Shown here in pieces: positions 16,983 to 24,236 of a stretch of 29,942 bases of DNA (position 1 is its first letter; each line of letters begins with the position of its first letter). The position numbers and the translations under genes were made by a program. Source of the DNA: a virus; IMG/VR virus record IMGVR_UViG_3300009160_000121, positions 1 through 29,942 of that record, one strand, 5' to 3'. Under the pieces are notes generated by a model that was not told the origin of the DNA, made no database searches, and saw only the letters and a program-made list of their open reading frames with translations.

Positions 16983-18361
16983 GTATTTTCTTCAACTTCA
17001 TTTTTATACAGGTCAATTAGTTTATCATGAACATCTAATTTCTTTTGTAGTAAGTTATACAATCTTCCTTCTACGGGAGAACCCTTAATATGCACGATGG
17101 TCATAGGATTCTTTTGCCCTTTTCTATCAATACGTGCGTTGGCTTGCAAATATGTTTCAATTGATGTAACAGGGGCGTACCAAATAATTACGTTAGCTGC
17201 AGTCAATGTAACACCATGCGCCGCTGCTTGTGGTTGAATTATAAGGACTCGTGGGTTCTCATCTTCTTGGAAGCGTTTAAATATGTCGTTGCGTTTAGTG
17301 ACTGGGACCGCACCGTTGATAACATCACAAGTATGTCCTGCTTTTGTTAGGTGAGCTTTTAATAACTCTATCGTGTGAGTGAACGGTACAAATACAAGAA
17401 CTTTGTGACTAGCTTCTTCGATAACTTCCTCGATAACTCGTAACCGATTAGAAACATCAAACTCAACAACGCTACCGTTGTCAGAATAAACAGCACCACC
17501 ACTAATTTGAAGCAGTTTATTAAGATTAACAGCGGCATTAACAGACGTAACCTCTTCCCCTGCAGCCACCATGAGCATTTCTTTTTTGAGGAGTTTGTAG
17601 TATTTTGCCTGTTGCGGAGTAAGGGGGGCGTCTCTGAAAACATGTGTCACCTCTGGTAAGTCTAAGCATTGTTCTTTAGTAAATCGGATTGCTGGTTGGA
17701 GCGCATCAAATACAATTTCATTAGCGTTTTCCCTAGGAACCCATCTATACCTACTAAGGTTTTCCATTGTCTGATCTCTAAACTTACCAAAGAATTTAGG
17801 CACTCGGTGAGCTACGCACATCTTAGCTAAGCCGTAAGCATCTGTTGGGTTTTGGGCGGCTGGTGTTCCCGTCATCATCCATAGCCATGTGTCTGGTGTT
17901 ATTAAAGAATTGAGTGTTTTCCAGCGCTGTGTAGTAATTGTCTTATAAGCATTCGCTTCGTCAACTACAATTAAATCAAAGCCGCCTTCAGCAATCTCGT
18001 TGCGTACAATCTCAATGCCGTCATAGTTAATAATGACAAACTCGGCACTGCCTCTGATAACTGCTTTGCGTTTCTCTCTATCTCCATACGCAATATTGAC
18101 TCGGCGATGAACTGCAAACTTAAACAAGTCGGCTTGCCATGCGGATTGCATAATAGATAGCGGGCAAATAATAAGAACTCGGTTTATAACTTCCTGTTCT
18201 AGTAGGCAGTCGGCTGCCCATATTGCTGATGCTGTTTTGCCTGTACCCTGCTCGTTAAAGCAGAAGGCTCTTTGATTTGTTGCTAAAAATATTGATGTTT
18301 CTTTTTGATGCTCCATTGGGGGGTATACCCCAGGCCACTTATATACATCATTTTTTGCCAT
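16979..18361 (-). CDS. SNF2/superfamily 2 DNA helicase, 460 aa
   Basis: The start is set at the ATG at 18,361, which overlaps the HNH gene stop; a longer in-frame reading to 18,490 would run inside the HNH gene. Motif I is QGTGKT near residues 38-43, motif II DEAN at 134-137, motif III TGTP at 164-167, and motif VI RIDRKGQ lies in the C-terminal third near residue 410. This is the compact SNF2-like helicase common in phages, about the usual 450-500 aa. It would remodel or unwind DNA during replication or recombination, together with the nucleases encoded just upstream. The following promoter's -35 box overlaps its stop, so a second transcript starts here. Confidence 0.85.
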   Translation of the reverse strand: MAKNDVYKWPGVYPPMEHQKETSIFLATNQRAFCFNEQGTGKTASAIWAADCLLEQEVINRVLIICPLSIMQSAWQADLFKFAVHRRVNIAYGDREKRKAVIRGSAEFVIINYDGIEIVRNEIAEGGFDLIVVDEANAYKTITTQRWKTLNSLITPDTWLWMMTGTPAAQNPTDAYGLAKMCVAHRVPKFFGKFRDQTMENLSRYRWVPRENANEIVFDALQPAIRFTKEQCLDLPEVTHVFRDAPLTPQQAKYYKLLKKEMLMVAAGEEVTSVNAAVNLNKLLQISGGAVYSDNGSVVEFDVSNRLRVIEEVIEEASHKVLVFVPFTHTIELLKAHLTKAGHTCDVINGAVPVTKRNDIFKRFQEDENPRVLIIQPQAAAHGVTLTAANVIIWYAPVTSIETYLQANARIDRKGQKNPMTIVHIKGSPVEGRLYNLLQKKLDVHDKLIDLYKNEVEENT

Positions 18362-18632
18362 TTTTTGGCTTATTTTGTTTGACTGTGTGGTCTGAGTTTC
18401 GGCTAAACGAACGGTTGGAGCTAGGCGACTTGAGTTTAAGGTTGCCTGCCGCATTTGTACCGCCTTTTGATAAGGGAATGACATGGTCAATATCCTTCCC
18501 CGTTCGGTCTATGCCCTTCTTGTCCATCGTATAGCGGGCTTTCTCCCGTGCGTTGCGGGCTGGCTGTTCCCCCCGAGCTTTTTGTTGCTGGTATTCTTTC
18601 TTGTACGGGCGTGGTTTGTTCACGTAAGGCAT
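18348..18632 (-). CDS. HNH endonuclease, 94 aa
   Basis: The ATG at 18,632 is chosen because AGAGGAAG lies about 7 nt upstream; an in-frame ATG at 18,671 is less well placed. The N-terminal half is Lys/Arg/Gln-rich (KPRPYKKEYQQQKARG). The HNH core is DIDHVIPLSKGG...NLKLKSPSSNRS, with His, Asn and Asn in the usual spacing. Phage HNH proteins of this size act in packaging-site cleavage, recombination or homing. The first half overlaps the end of the upstream gene in another frame by 146 nt, and its stop overlaps the helicase start. Such a long overlap is unusual here, where most junctions overlap by 1 to 14 nt. Confidence 0.75.
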   Translation of the reverse strand: MPYVNKPRPYKKEYQQQKARGEQPARNAREKARYTMDKKGIDRTGKDIDHVIPLSKGGTNAAGNLKLKSPSSNRSFSRNSDHTVKQNKPKNGKK

Positions 18633-18801
18633 AGCGGTCTTCCTCTTTATGGAAAATGTAGAGACTTCCATCTCCTAATACTATGTATTTTGGCATATTT
18701 TCGGGGTTTTTGCCGTACATTTCCGCAACAATAGCATCTAGATACGCTATCTCTGGGTCAGTTTCTACCATGCCTGCAAATGGGGTTGGTTCTAAAGACA
18801 T
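18487..18801 (-). CDS. Unknown protein, 104 aa, long overlap with HNH gene
   Basis: The ATG at 18,801 is favoured by AAGGAG 8 nt upstream and by a 10-nt overlap with the previous gene's end. The N-terminal 60 residues look folded: PEIAYLDAIVAEMYGKNPE helix, then KYIVLGDGSLYIFHKEEDRY strands. The last 48 residues are low-complexity, Gly/Pro/Glu-rich, and lie entirely within the HNH gene in another frame; they may be a non-conserved extension. No family is recognised. Confidence 0.55.
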   Translation of the reverse strand: MSLEPTPFAGMVETDPEIAYLDAIVAEMYGKNPENMPKYIVLGDGSLYIFHKEEDRYALREQTTPVQERIPATKSSGGTASPQRTGESPLYDGQEGHRPNGEGY

Positions 18802-19160
18802 GGAGGTGGCTCCTTCGGTTTGCCAGGGACGTGATCGTATGCGGGGGTTTCCCAAAACTTACTGTTGTTTGATATGCCTAGAATATCTGGTTCATCTAGA
18901 ATAGATCCTATTGGTTTGTCTCTCTTATGGGAGCTTTTCCATACTACAAATATAGTCTCAGGATGCTCACATCTTTTTTGTTTAAGCATCTCTATCTTAT
19001 ATTCACGAGTGCAGTCTAAGCAGTGGTTCATAGGATCATGTGGTTGGTTAGTCCTATGCGATTGCCACATATAGTCTTGATACTGAACTCTGCTTTCAAA
19101 GCACGGTGGATACCACTCAGGGTTGTATGGTTTGATTGTTATTACTCTTTTATCGCCCAC
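18792..19160 (-). CDS. Small Cys-rich (zinc-binding-like) phage protein, 122 aa
   Basis: The centre has HCLDC, a 14-residue spacer and then RCEHPETIFVVW, giving a C-x2-C-x14-C-x-H pattern around residues 47-66 that suggests one zinc site. This C-x2-C...CxHP arrangement recurs in small phage proteins of unknown function. The N-terminus is aromatic and Pro-rich (YNPEWYPPCF) and the C-terminus is Pro-rich. It overlaps the DUF3310 gene upstream and the 104-aa gene downstream by about 10 nt each, so it belongs to the same tightly packed operon. Confidence 0.65.
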   Translation of the reverse strand: MGDKRVITIKPYNPEWYPPCFESRVQYQDYMWQSHRTNQPHDPMNHCLDCTREYKIEMLKQKRCEHPETIFVVWKSSHKRDKPIGSILDEPDILGISNNSKFWETPAYDHVPGKPKEPPPCL

Positions 19161-19366
19161 TTTGTTTCTCCAATCTAGCTATCTCACGGTTGATGTACCA
19201 CACCGCTTTCTTTAAGTCTTCTAAATGCTTGCCCTTCAATCCAGCCCGCCACACATATTTAATGGCATTGCCAAGGTTGAAATTCATATGTTCAGTAATC
19301 TGTATGCACTCTATACCCGATGGGTGGTCGGTGTAGTGAACGGGGTGGTTTACTGGGTCTATCATT
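19150..19366 (-). CDS. DUF3310 family protein, 71 aa
   Basis: The ATG is at 19,365. The sequence matches the DUF3310 pattern closely: VNHPVHY at the start, SGIECIQITEHMNFNLGNAI, then KYVWRAGLKG and EDLKKAVWYINREI. DUF3310 proteins are small, common in phages near replication genes and sometimes called SaV-like; some are thought to be nucleotide-metabolism regulators, but the function is not settled. Its ATG overlaps the stop of a 51-aa gene (ATGA junction), and its end overlaps the Cys-rich protein gene by 11 nt. Confidence 0.85.
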
Positions 19367-19517
19367 TTTTCAATGCCTCGTTAAGACGTTGTGCTTGTGG
19401 GTGTGGCTGAGACACGTACGGTTTAAATACTGGAGGTATCTTGCTTTTAGCCATTTTAAATTCGTCTGGTTCTGGTCTGTAAGATACAAACTTTGCTTCG
19501 TATAATCTTGTTTTCAT
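19362..19517 (-). CDS. Small basic protein, 51 aa
   Basis: Read directly from the - strand: ATG at 19,517 with GAGG upstream, 51 codons, and a TGA stop overlapping the DUF3310 start in an ATGA junction. The protein begins MKTRLYEAKFVSYRPEPDEF, then a Lys/Pro-rich middle (KSKIPPVFKPYV) and a short helix (QAQRLNEALKK). Exact stop/start overlap on one side and a ribosome site on the other support a real gene. No family recognised. Confidence 0.6.
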   Translation of the reverse strand: MKTRLYEAKFVSYRPEPDEFKMAKSKIPPVFKPYVSQPHPQAQRLNEALKK

Positions 19518-19529
19518 ATCAGTGCATCC

Positions 19530-19787
19530 TCAAATTTTGATAAATCTACCAACTTCTTCTTCGAACGTAATTGTTTGAACGTCCACCCAACTCTCCCACT
19601 TACGAGCGCCCGTGCTTCTTCTCGCCTTGAGACCTGACGCATCAGCTCTTGGTTCTCGTCGTAAACTAGGTACAGGAGCATATTCAGTTAGCTTTCCAAA
19701 TTCAGTTACAGTCGGCGGCAGGTTTCTAAGTGTCTCTAATACTATCTCGTCAAAGCGTAGATACTTTCTTGGTCTACCTCTAGGCAC
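19530..19787 (-). CDS. Small basic protein, 85 aa, GTG start
   Basis: A GTG start at 19,787 is preferred because GAAGGAAGA directly precedes it and it overlaps the previous stop by 8 nt; an upstream TTG at 19,817 is possible but lacks this. The N-terminus is VPRGRPRKYLRF, an AT-hook-like basic motif, followed by a helix (DEIVLETLRNLPPTV). The C-terminal part is charged (ARRSTGARKWESWV ... ITFEEEVG). A DNA-associated role is plausible from the basic motif and position, but this is weak. Confidence 0.55.
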   Translation of the reverse strand: MPRGRPRKYLRFDEIVLETLRNLPPTVTEFGKLTEYAPVPSLRREPRADASGLKARRSTGARKWESWVDVQTITFEEEVGRFIKI

Positions 19788-19968
19788 TCTTCTTCCTTCT
19801 AGGTTTAGCTGCAACAATGCCTACTTCTTGTTTGTTTCTCTGTTCAATCATTGCTTCCGCTAAATCGTAAGACAAGCGGGGTATTTCTTCTTTGGTGTAG
19901 TCTCCGTTCATAGTCCACCCAAGCATAGCAAACATAGCAAAACAATCTCTCAAGTCTTCATCGTTCAT
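19780..19968 (-). CDS. Small unknown protein, 62 aa
   Basis: An acidic N-terminal helix (DEDLRDCFAMFAMLGWTM) is followed by an amphipathic helix (RLSYDLAEAMIEQRNKQ) and a basic tail (KPRRKKSA). Its ATG overlaps the stop of the Fe-S nuclease gene (ATGA at 19,965-19,968), so it is probably translated with it. It could be a partner of that nuclease, but nothing in the sequence proves this. Confidence 0.6.
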   Translation of the reverse strand: MNDEDLRDCFAMFAMLGWTMNGDYTKEEIPRLSYDLAEAMIEQRNKQEVGIVAAKPRRKKSA

Positions 19969-20636
19969 CTGTAATTCCCTTTTCCGTTATGCTCACATTC
20001 CATTACCGAGCAAAATTTCCTACAAGTAAAGTTAGGTTTTGGATTCCACAAATCATTCTCATACGCTTTTTCTAACTGATCTGTTTCCTGCTTCCAACGC
20101 AACCAATAAATACTTTCGTCCTTCTTGTTGTATTTAGCCTTAATAAAGTCGTTACATACTACAAACGCTAGACCCGCTTTTACTTTTTCAATATCAGGGA
20201 AGTGTTTGAACAACGCTAATGACATCAACTCCAACTGCTTAGTATCCGCATACTGACTAGACTTTCCTGTCTTGTAATCAACTACGTGGGCTAAGTCCCC
20301 CTCTACAATAACTAAATCTCCTACACCTCTGAACCAAACTTCCTTGTCAAAGAAACCACATGGCTCTAAATCCTTGGTCAATCCCATCTTATATTCGACT
20401 AGCTTCTCACCTGGTATAGCGTTAAGCACATCCAATATTGGAGTCATATAAGAAAACTTCTCAGGTATTGGTGTACCTTTTCCTATGTAATGCTCAGCCG
20501 CTTCGTGAACTGCCTTGCCATATATGATAGCTTCAGTTGTAGGCTCTTTGATATCCTTGATTACCCTTAGATGGTAGTATTTTTTAGGACATTGTTGAAA
20601 CAACCCAAGCGAGGAATATGACCAAGTAATACTCAT
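19965..20636 (-). CDS. Cas4/RecB-like PD-(D/E)XK nuclease with probable Fe-S cluster, 223 aa
   Basis: Motifs in order: Cys16 in LFQQCPKKYY; GKAVHEAAEH with His44; GVGDLVIV with Asp107; VVDYKTGK with Asp120 and Lys122; Gln134 in the QLELMSLALF helix; and Cys205, Cys209, Cys214 at the end (CRKFC, SVMEC). One N-terminal Cys plus three C-terminal Cys is the 4Fe-4S arrangement of Cas4, AddB and related exonucleases, and the Asp/Lys set matches the RecB active site. In phages such enzymes resect DNA ends for recombination or replication. No CRISPR array or Cas gene lies nearby, so a CRISPR role is not indicated. The start overlaps the stop of a 52-aa gene. Confidence 0.85.
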   Translation of the reverse strand: MSITWSYSSLGLFQQCPKKYYHLRVIKDIKEPTTEAIIYGKAVHEAAEHYIGKGTPIPEKFSYMTPILDVLNAIPGEKLVEYKMGLTKDLEPCGFFDKEVWFRGVGDLVIVEGDLAHVVDYKTGKSSQYADTKQLELMSLALFKHFPDIEKVKAGLAFVVCNDFIKAKYNKKDESIYWLRWKQETDQLEKAYENDLWNPKPNFTCRKFCSVMECEHNGKGNYR

Positions 20637-20791
20637 GAATTGCTTTCTTTAGCTATTAAACACAACAGTCGAGCTTCAACCAATGCGTACTCTGCATACA
20701 GTTGAGCATCTTTAAACTTTCTTTCTAACATACAATCTTCAAAATCTTTTAGGTTTTTGCGTATATCTAATAAGAACTCAGCATAGTCCAT
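20633..20791 (-). CDS. Small helical protein, 52 aa
   Basis: Read directly from the - strand: ATG at 20,791 overlapping the upstream TAA (TAATG), 52 codons, and TGA overlapping the nuclease ATG (ATGA). The protein is one long charged helix region (MDYAEFLLDIRKNLKDFEDC, ERKFKDAQLYAEYALVEARL). Junction overlaps on both sides make it very likely to be real. It could be a small coiled-coil partner of the Fe-S nuclease. Confidence 0.7.
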   Translation of the reverse strand: MDYAEFLLDIRKNLKDFEDCMLERKFKDAQLYAEYALVEARLLCLIAKESNS

Positions 20792-21030
20792 TAATGTTCC
20801 CATTCATCGTCGTCCAAGTCAGCGTGTTCAAGTATTGTTTTCTTAGCACGTTCTAATAGCCACACCATAAGCGCAGAGTCACCCGTGCTAGATACTAAAC
20901 GCTCAGCACCCATCTTAGTGTAGCCAACAATAACAACGCACTCATACTCACCTTTATTGTTTTCTAATACGGTGTCGGCGTCGATGTCTTCAGTTGTTTC
21001 GCCCGTAAAGGGCAGGATTTTAGCGGTCAT
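20791..21030 (-). CDS. Small acidic protein, 79 aa
   Basis: Beta strands (YECVVIVGYTKMGAERLVSS) precede an amphipathic helix (SALMVWLLERAKKTILEHAD) and an acidic end (DLDDDEWEH). This strand-strand-helix form with a 'WLLERAKK' helix recurs in small phage proteins of unknown function. It overlaps the gene upstream (ATGA) and the 52-aa gene downstream (TAATG). Confidence 0.65.
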   Translation of the reverse strand: MTAKILPFTGETTEDIDADTVLENNKGEYECVVIVGYTKMGAERLVSSTGDSALMVWLLERAKKTILEHADLDDDEWEH

Positions 21031-21314
21031 TTTTTACTCGCTTTCTTTTTTGCCACAGGCTTGGTTTTGGTTGGTCTAGTGCGCTTACTAACAGCTTTGC
21101 TACCTTCCTCGGGTCTAACTCGGTATTCATCAATTGCTGCGGCAAGCATAGCAACAATACCCCACTGTACAAGTGTTCCAAGTCCTTCTTTATTAAATTT
21201 AACCTGAGCATCGGCGGAGCCATCTTTGTTTTCCTTAATAATTTCTACGCTAATACCAAGCGTATCTTCAACAGTTGTTTTTCTTTTTGGTGTTAGTTTT
21301 GGTTTCACTGCCAT
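21027..21314 (-). CDS. Small protein with Lys-rich tail, 95 aa
   Basis: A short folded N-terminal part (VEDTLGISVEIIKENKDGSA, then strands QVKFN and helix LVQWGIVAMLAAAIDEY) is followed by a C-terminal Lys/Arg/Thr/Pro-rich tail from about residue 72 (KRTRPTKTKPVAKKKASKK). Such tails often bind nucleic acid. No family recognised. The stop overlaps the next ATG (ATGA), and the start overlaps the gene upstream by 10 nt. Confidence 0.65.
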   Translation of the reverse strand: MAVKPKLTPKRKTTVEDTLGISVEIIKENKDGSADAQVKFNKEGLGTLVQWGIVAMLAAAIDEYRVRPEEGSKAVSKRTRPTKTKPVAKKKASKK

Positions 21315-21484
21315 TTTTTTGCCTTTCTACACATTTCAATAACTTCTTTAGGTACATCAATCGCTACTGGGTAGCCAACTTCAGAACATGCGTATACTTT
21401 AGATTCATAACGACCATAAAACGCCGCTAAATAAACAATAAAGCATCCAGCAAGCACAATAAAGAGGGCTTCATAAATCTTCAT
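21305..21484 (-). CDS. Small single-pass membrane protein, 59 aa
   Basis: The ATG at 21,484 gives MKIYEALFIVLAGCFIVYLA, one hydrophobic helix from about residue 4 to 22, followed by YGRYESKVYACSEVGYPVAI and a basic end with a second Cys (EMCRKAKKW). The helix makes membrane association likely, with two Cys outside it. It overlaps the 55-aa gene before it by 14 nt and the Lys-tailed gene after it by 10 nt. Function unknown; a lysis or superinfection role is possible but unsupported. Confidence 0.6.
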   Translation of the reverse strand: MKIYEALFIVLAGCFIVYLAAFYGRYESKVYACSEVGYPVAIDVPKEVIEMCRKAKKWQ

Positions 21485-21638
21485 ACAAACTTCCAAGCGC
21501 AATAGCGTCGTAGACTTGCTTGGTTGCTTTTAAAACATACTCAATGTCGTTAGGGGTTAACTGCCCCATCAACTGCATTATCTTCATCACCGCAATATCG
21601 TTATCTAACGCTTGGGGTTCAATTAGTTTTTCAATCAT
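21471..21638 (-). CDS. Small helical protein after DNA polymerase, 55 aa
   Basis: Read directly from the - strand: ATG at 21,638 overlaps the polymerase stop (TGATG), 55 codons, TGA at 21,471. The protein is helical and amphipathic (KLIEPQALDNDIAVMKIMQL, then LTPNDIEYVLKATKQVYDAI). Coupling to the polymerase stop suggests stoichiometric expression with it. No family recognised. Confidence 0.65.
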   Translation of the reverse strand: MIEKLIEPQALDNDIAVMKIMQLMGQLTPNDIEYVLKATKQVYDAIALGSLYEDL

Positions 21639-23437
21639 CAACATTCTCCATAAGATTTACCAACACCTAGTTCACAAGCAAGAGGTAGTGTTAATGCCCA
21701 GGACGGCCGCCACTTCATGCACTCTTCTACATATGCTACCGCCTCTTCTTGCTCCTCTTCTTTTACTACAACCATGACCGCATCATGCACAGTCAAAGCA
21801 ACTTTATATTTCCTAGCCATACGCAACATCTGCTCACCAATAATGCACCGAGCAAGTGCTTGGCAAAGATTCTCTACTATCTTCCCACCGTAAATCTTAA
21901 TGCGACCCCGCCTACTTGCATAGCTATATTGGTCGTCGCTATCTTTCTGTAAATCACGGTAGTTTAGGTAAAGTCCACTAGGTAATAAAAAACCTGATTC
22001 CGTAAGGCTAAGTGCTTGGGGTTGACACCCGACAGGCGCAGTTTTCTTTTGTGTGAGCGCATCAAGGGCGCTATTAGCTTCTTTCCACAGTTGGGGTATG
22101 TGGGGGTAAGTGGCTCTGTAAACTGAGATAATTCTAGACGCTTCCTCATCCGCAATTTCCACGCCAAAAGTTTTGAGTTGTAGTGCAAATTTTTTACTGC
22201 CCATGCCATACCCCGCACCGAGAATCGTCGTCTTACCGACGAACCTTTCGCCCGAGTCGATTTCTTCTTCTGCCTTGTTATATATAGCTGACGCCATGAT
22301 CTTGTATACATCTTCTTTCCTTTCAAACGCTTCGATCAAATCCGTTTGACCCGACAACCATGCAACTGTTCGTGCTTCAATTTGTGAGGAGTCGGCGTCA
22401 ATTAAAACATATCCTTTAGGGGCAACAATAGAATCTTTGAGAAGAGATTTACGAGGTAGGTTTTGTAAATTGAGTTTGTCATCGCCTCCCCAACGACCAG
22501 TATGAGCAGCATAATAGCGAAGAGGTACTGGCATCCTTCCCCGTAGGGATATTTGGATAAATCTTTCTGTTCTAGTTTCTTCAAGTGTGCTTTTAGTTCC
22601 AAGTCGTGCGGCAACGATGGCTTGAACCCTCTCGTCAGGGTGTTCCATGAGTGCTTTAAATCCTTCGTCGTTCTTAGCAAAGGCATAAGTTTCCTTTCCG
22701 TTAGCAGGGCTTATCTTCATAGGTGGCTCAACCCCAAGAGATATAAGTAGTTCAGCCAGCTTTGGATTTGACATCAAGGTATCTTTATCTGATACGCAAG
22801 CATCAAGTAACTTTTCTTTGCGGGTCCGCACTTGCATTAAATGTTGTTCAAGTAGCGGTGTATTTAGTTGAAGCACAGGCTCAGAAAACATCTTGATCGT
22901 GAGGCTAATGAGTTGTAGTTCTGATTTTGAAAAGCGGTCGGCGAGGATAAAGAATAGCTTGTAGGTTAGTTCCACGTCGTTAATGCAATATTTACCATAC
23001 GCATTAAGTTCACTAGGAGAAAAATCTGACCTTCTCTTACCCAATGCGTCAAGGACTTCTGTTCCTTTTGCGCCAAGATTATATCGCCCCACAAGCTTAG
23101 CAAGGGAATTTCCAGCTTCCAAACCATCTGTCGAACGTGCCATGCTAAGCGTGTCCAACCAAGCCATCGGTTTAATACCAAACCCCCAAGTAAGAATAGC
23201 GGAATCAAACATAGCATTATGGGCAAGAGCAAAAGAGTTATCCCAATCGTATTTATGAAGGAAGTCAGAAACTTGCCCGTGTGTCCCACTAAACCAAACT
23301 GCATCATTGTCGTTCTCCTTAACGGCTACACCTATGACCTCAAACATATCCGAACGGACATATTCCTCTGTTGTGACTTTAGTAAGACTGAACTCTCTAC
23401 TGTAATAGGTTTCAAAGTCTAGGGTAATTATGTTCAT
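21638..23437 (-). CDS. Family A DNA polymerase with 3'-5' exonuclease, 599 aa
   Basis: Exonuclease motifs: LDFET (Asp7, Glu9), AHNAMFD (Asp78) and YCIND (Tyr150-Asp154). Polymerase motif A is DADSSQIEAR at 347-356; the motif B region is RFVGKTTILGAGYGMG at 398-413; motif C is TVHDAV at 549-554. All three pieces place it with the compact phage family A enzymes of about 600 aa. In motif C the usual HDE is HDA (Ala553); the catalytic Asp552 is kept, and this variant is known among phage polymerases. The enzyme copies the phage genome with the primase-helicase. The start overlaps the previous stop (ATGA), and a 55-aa gene starts on its stop. Confidence 0.9.
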   Translation of the reverse strand: MNIITLDFETYYSREFSLTKVTTEEYVRSDMFEVIGVAVKENDNDAVWFSGTHGQVSDFLHKYDWDNSFALAHNAMFDSAILTWGFGIKPMAWLDTLSMARSTDGLEAGNSLAKLVGRYNLGAKGTEVLDALGKRRSDFSPSELNAYGKYCINDVELTYKLFFILADRFSKSELQLISLTIKMFSEPVLQLNTPLLEQHLMQVRTRKEKLLDACVSDKDTLMSNPKLAELLISLGVEPPMKISPANGKETYAFAKNDEGFKALMEHPDERVQAIVAARLGTKSTLEETRTERFIQISLRGRMPVPLRYYAAHTGRWGGDDKLNLQNLPRKSLLKDSIVAPKGYVLIDADSSQIEARTVAWLSGQTDLIEAFERKEDVYKIMASAIYNKAEEEIDSGERFVGKTTILGAGYGMGSKKFALQLKTFGVEIADEEASRIISVYRATYPHIPQLWKEANSALDALTQKKTAPVGCQPQALSLTESGFLLPSGLYLNYRDLQKDSDDQYSYASRRGRIKIYGGKIVENLCQALARCIIGEQMLRMARKYKVALTVHDAVMVVVKEEEQEEAVAYVEECMKWRPSWALTLPLACELGVGKSYGEC

Positions 23438-23811
23438 AGGGTTTGTGTTACTCCAGCAATAGGAGTTTGCCCTAAAGCCTTTAAGTGGGCTTCTAAATGT
23501 TTGCTTTGTTCAATAGTTATAGAAGGTATTGGTGGAATTTGCGCCGCTAAAGCCCTTTTGCGTTGTGTAAACATATTCCCCAACTTTTTTACATTACTTT
23601 CTTCTGTTGGGTCAACGAGTTCCTCCAATACTTTTTCGGTAAAGCGTTGTTGCATAAGTTTGTTTATTCCGTCGGTAAGGGCTTGGCGGTCTTCTACCTC
23701 TAAAAAGTCTTTATGTTCGCCAATTACACCAGCCCATTTACTTCCAAAATCAAAAAACTCCTCAGGGTGGGTCTGCATCCGTTCAAGCAAAATTTTTACG
23801 CCATCATTCAT
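23434..23811 (-). CDS. Unknown protein upstream of DNA polymerase, 125 aa
   Basis: The ATG at 23,811 (MNDGVKILLERM) is chosen because it starts a compact helical protein after the nuclease gene ends at 23,843; a longer reading to 23,925 would overlap that gene with low-quality sequence. The visible protein has HPEEFFDFGSKW, a helix around LTDGINKLMQQRFTEKVLEEL and a Pro-rich linker. Proteins with this 'MNDGVKILLERM...PEEFF' start are common in podovirus replication regions with unknown role. The stop overlaps the polymerase ATG. Confidence 0.65.
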   Translation of the reverse strand: MNDGVKILLERMQTHPEEFFDFGSKWAGVIGEHKDFLEVEDRQALTDGINKLMQQRFTEKVLEELVDPTEESNVKKLGNMFTQRKRALAAQIPPIPSITIEQSKHLEAHLKALGQTPIAGVTQTL

Positions 23812-23842
23812 GTTTTTGTTTATCCTAGAGTGAGGGAACTGG

Positions 23843-24151
23843 TTAGCATCGACCGTCGTCAAGGTCAAACCTATGGAAATAAGATTCAAAGAAAGAAATG
23901 TTTTCTTCGTTCGCAACAAACGCATGACCGCCCGCAGTCATAATCTTTTTTAATTCTTTTTGTTGTAACGCAGTCGGCTTGTTATCGCCAGCCTTGCACT
24001 CAATTCCAACGAACTGACCACGAAAGCAAGCTATAATATCAGGGACGCCCGAGCGACCAAAGCCGCCAGTAGCGGGAAAGAAGTAGTAGACATCGTGCTT
24101 CTTTAGTATCTTGACGATAGAAGCTTTTACCTTAGACTCAGGTGTTGCCAT
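23843..24151 (-). CDS. VRR-NUC domain nuclease, 102 aa
   Basis: The full VRR-NUC/PD-(D/E)XK signature is visible: Glu5 in PESKVK, GRSGVPDII with Asp38, GIECKAG with Glu51 and Lys53, and TALQQ with Gln63-Gln64. Standalone VRR-NUC proteins of about 100 aa cut branched DNA such as Holliday junctions or flaps; in phages they serve replication intermediates and packaging-ready DNA. It is the first gene of the polymerase operon, with a promoter at 24,182-24,210 just upstream. Confidence 0.85.
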   Translation of the reverse strand: MATPESKVKASIVKILKKHDVYYFFPATGGFGRSGVPDIIACFRGQFVGIECKAGDNKPTALQQKELKKIMTAGGHAFVANEENISFFESYFHRFDLDDGRC

Positions 24152-24181
24152 TTGGTTTCGGTTTCCTTATAGTATTGACAG

Positions 24182-24210
24182 AGTATACCAATAAGTCTAG
24201 CCATGTGCAA
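24182..24210 (-). promoter_or_regulatory. Probable sigma70 promoter of the polymerase operon
   Basis: On the - strand TTGCAC (complement of 24,205-24,210) and TATACT (complement of 24,182-24,187) are 17 nt apart. The -10 box is near consensus; the -35 is weak (TTG kept). A 29-bp palindrome lies about 27 bp upstream of the -35 box, in a position where an activator could help a weak -35. Confidence 0.55.
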
Positions 24211-24236
24211 GATATATTTGTAGGGATTTACCCTTA

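Noticed and set aside
19965-20636. Cas4-like nuclease as evidence for a CRISPR-Cas system
   Set aside because: There are no repeats, Cas1, Cas2 or effector genes; phage RecB-like nucleases of this form are common.
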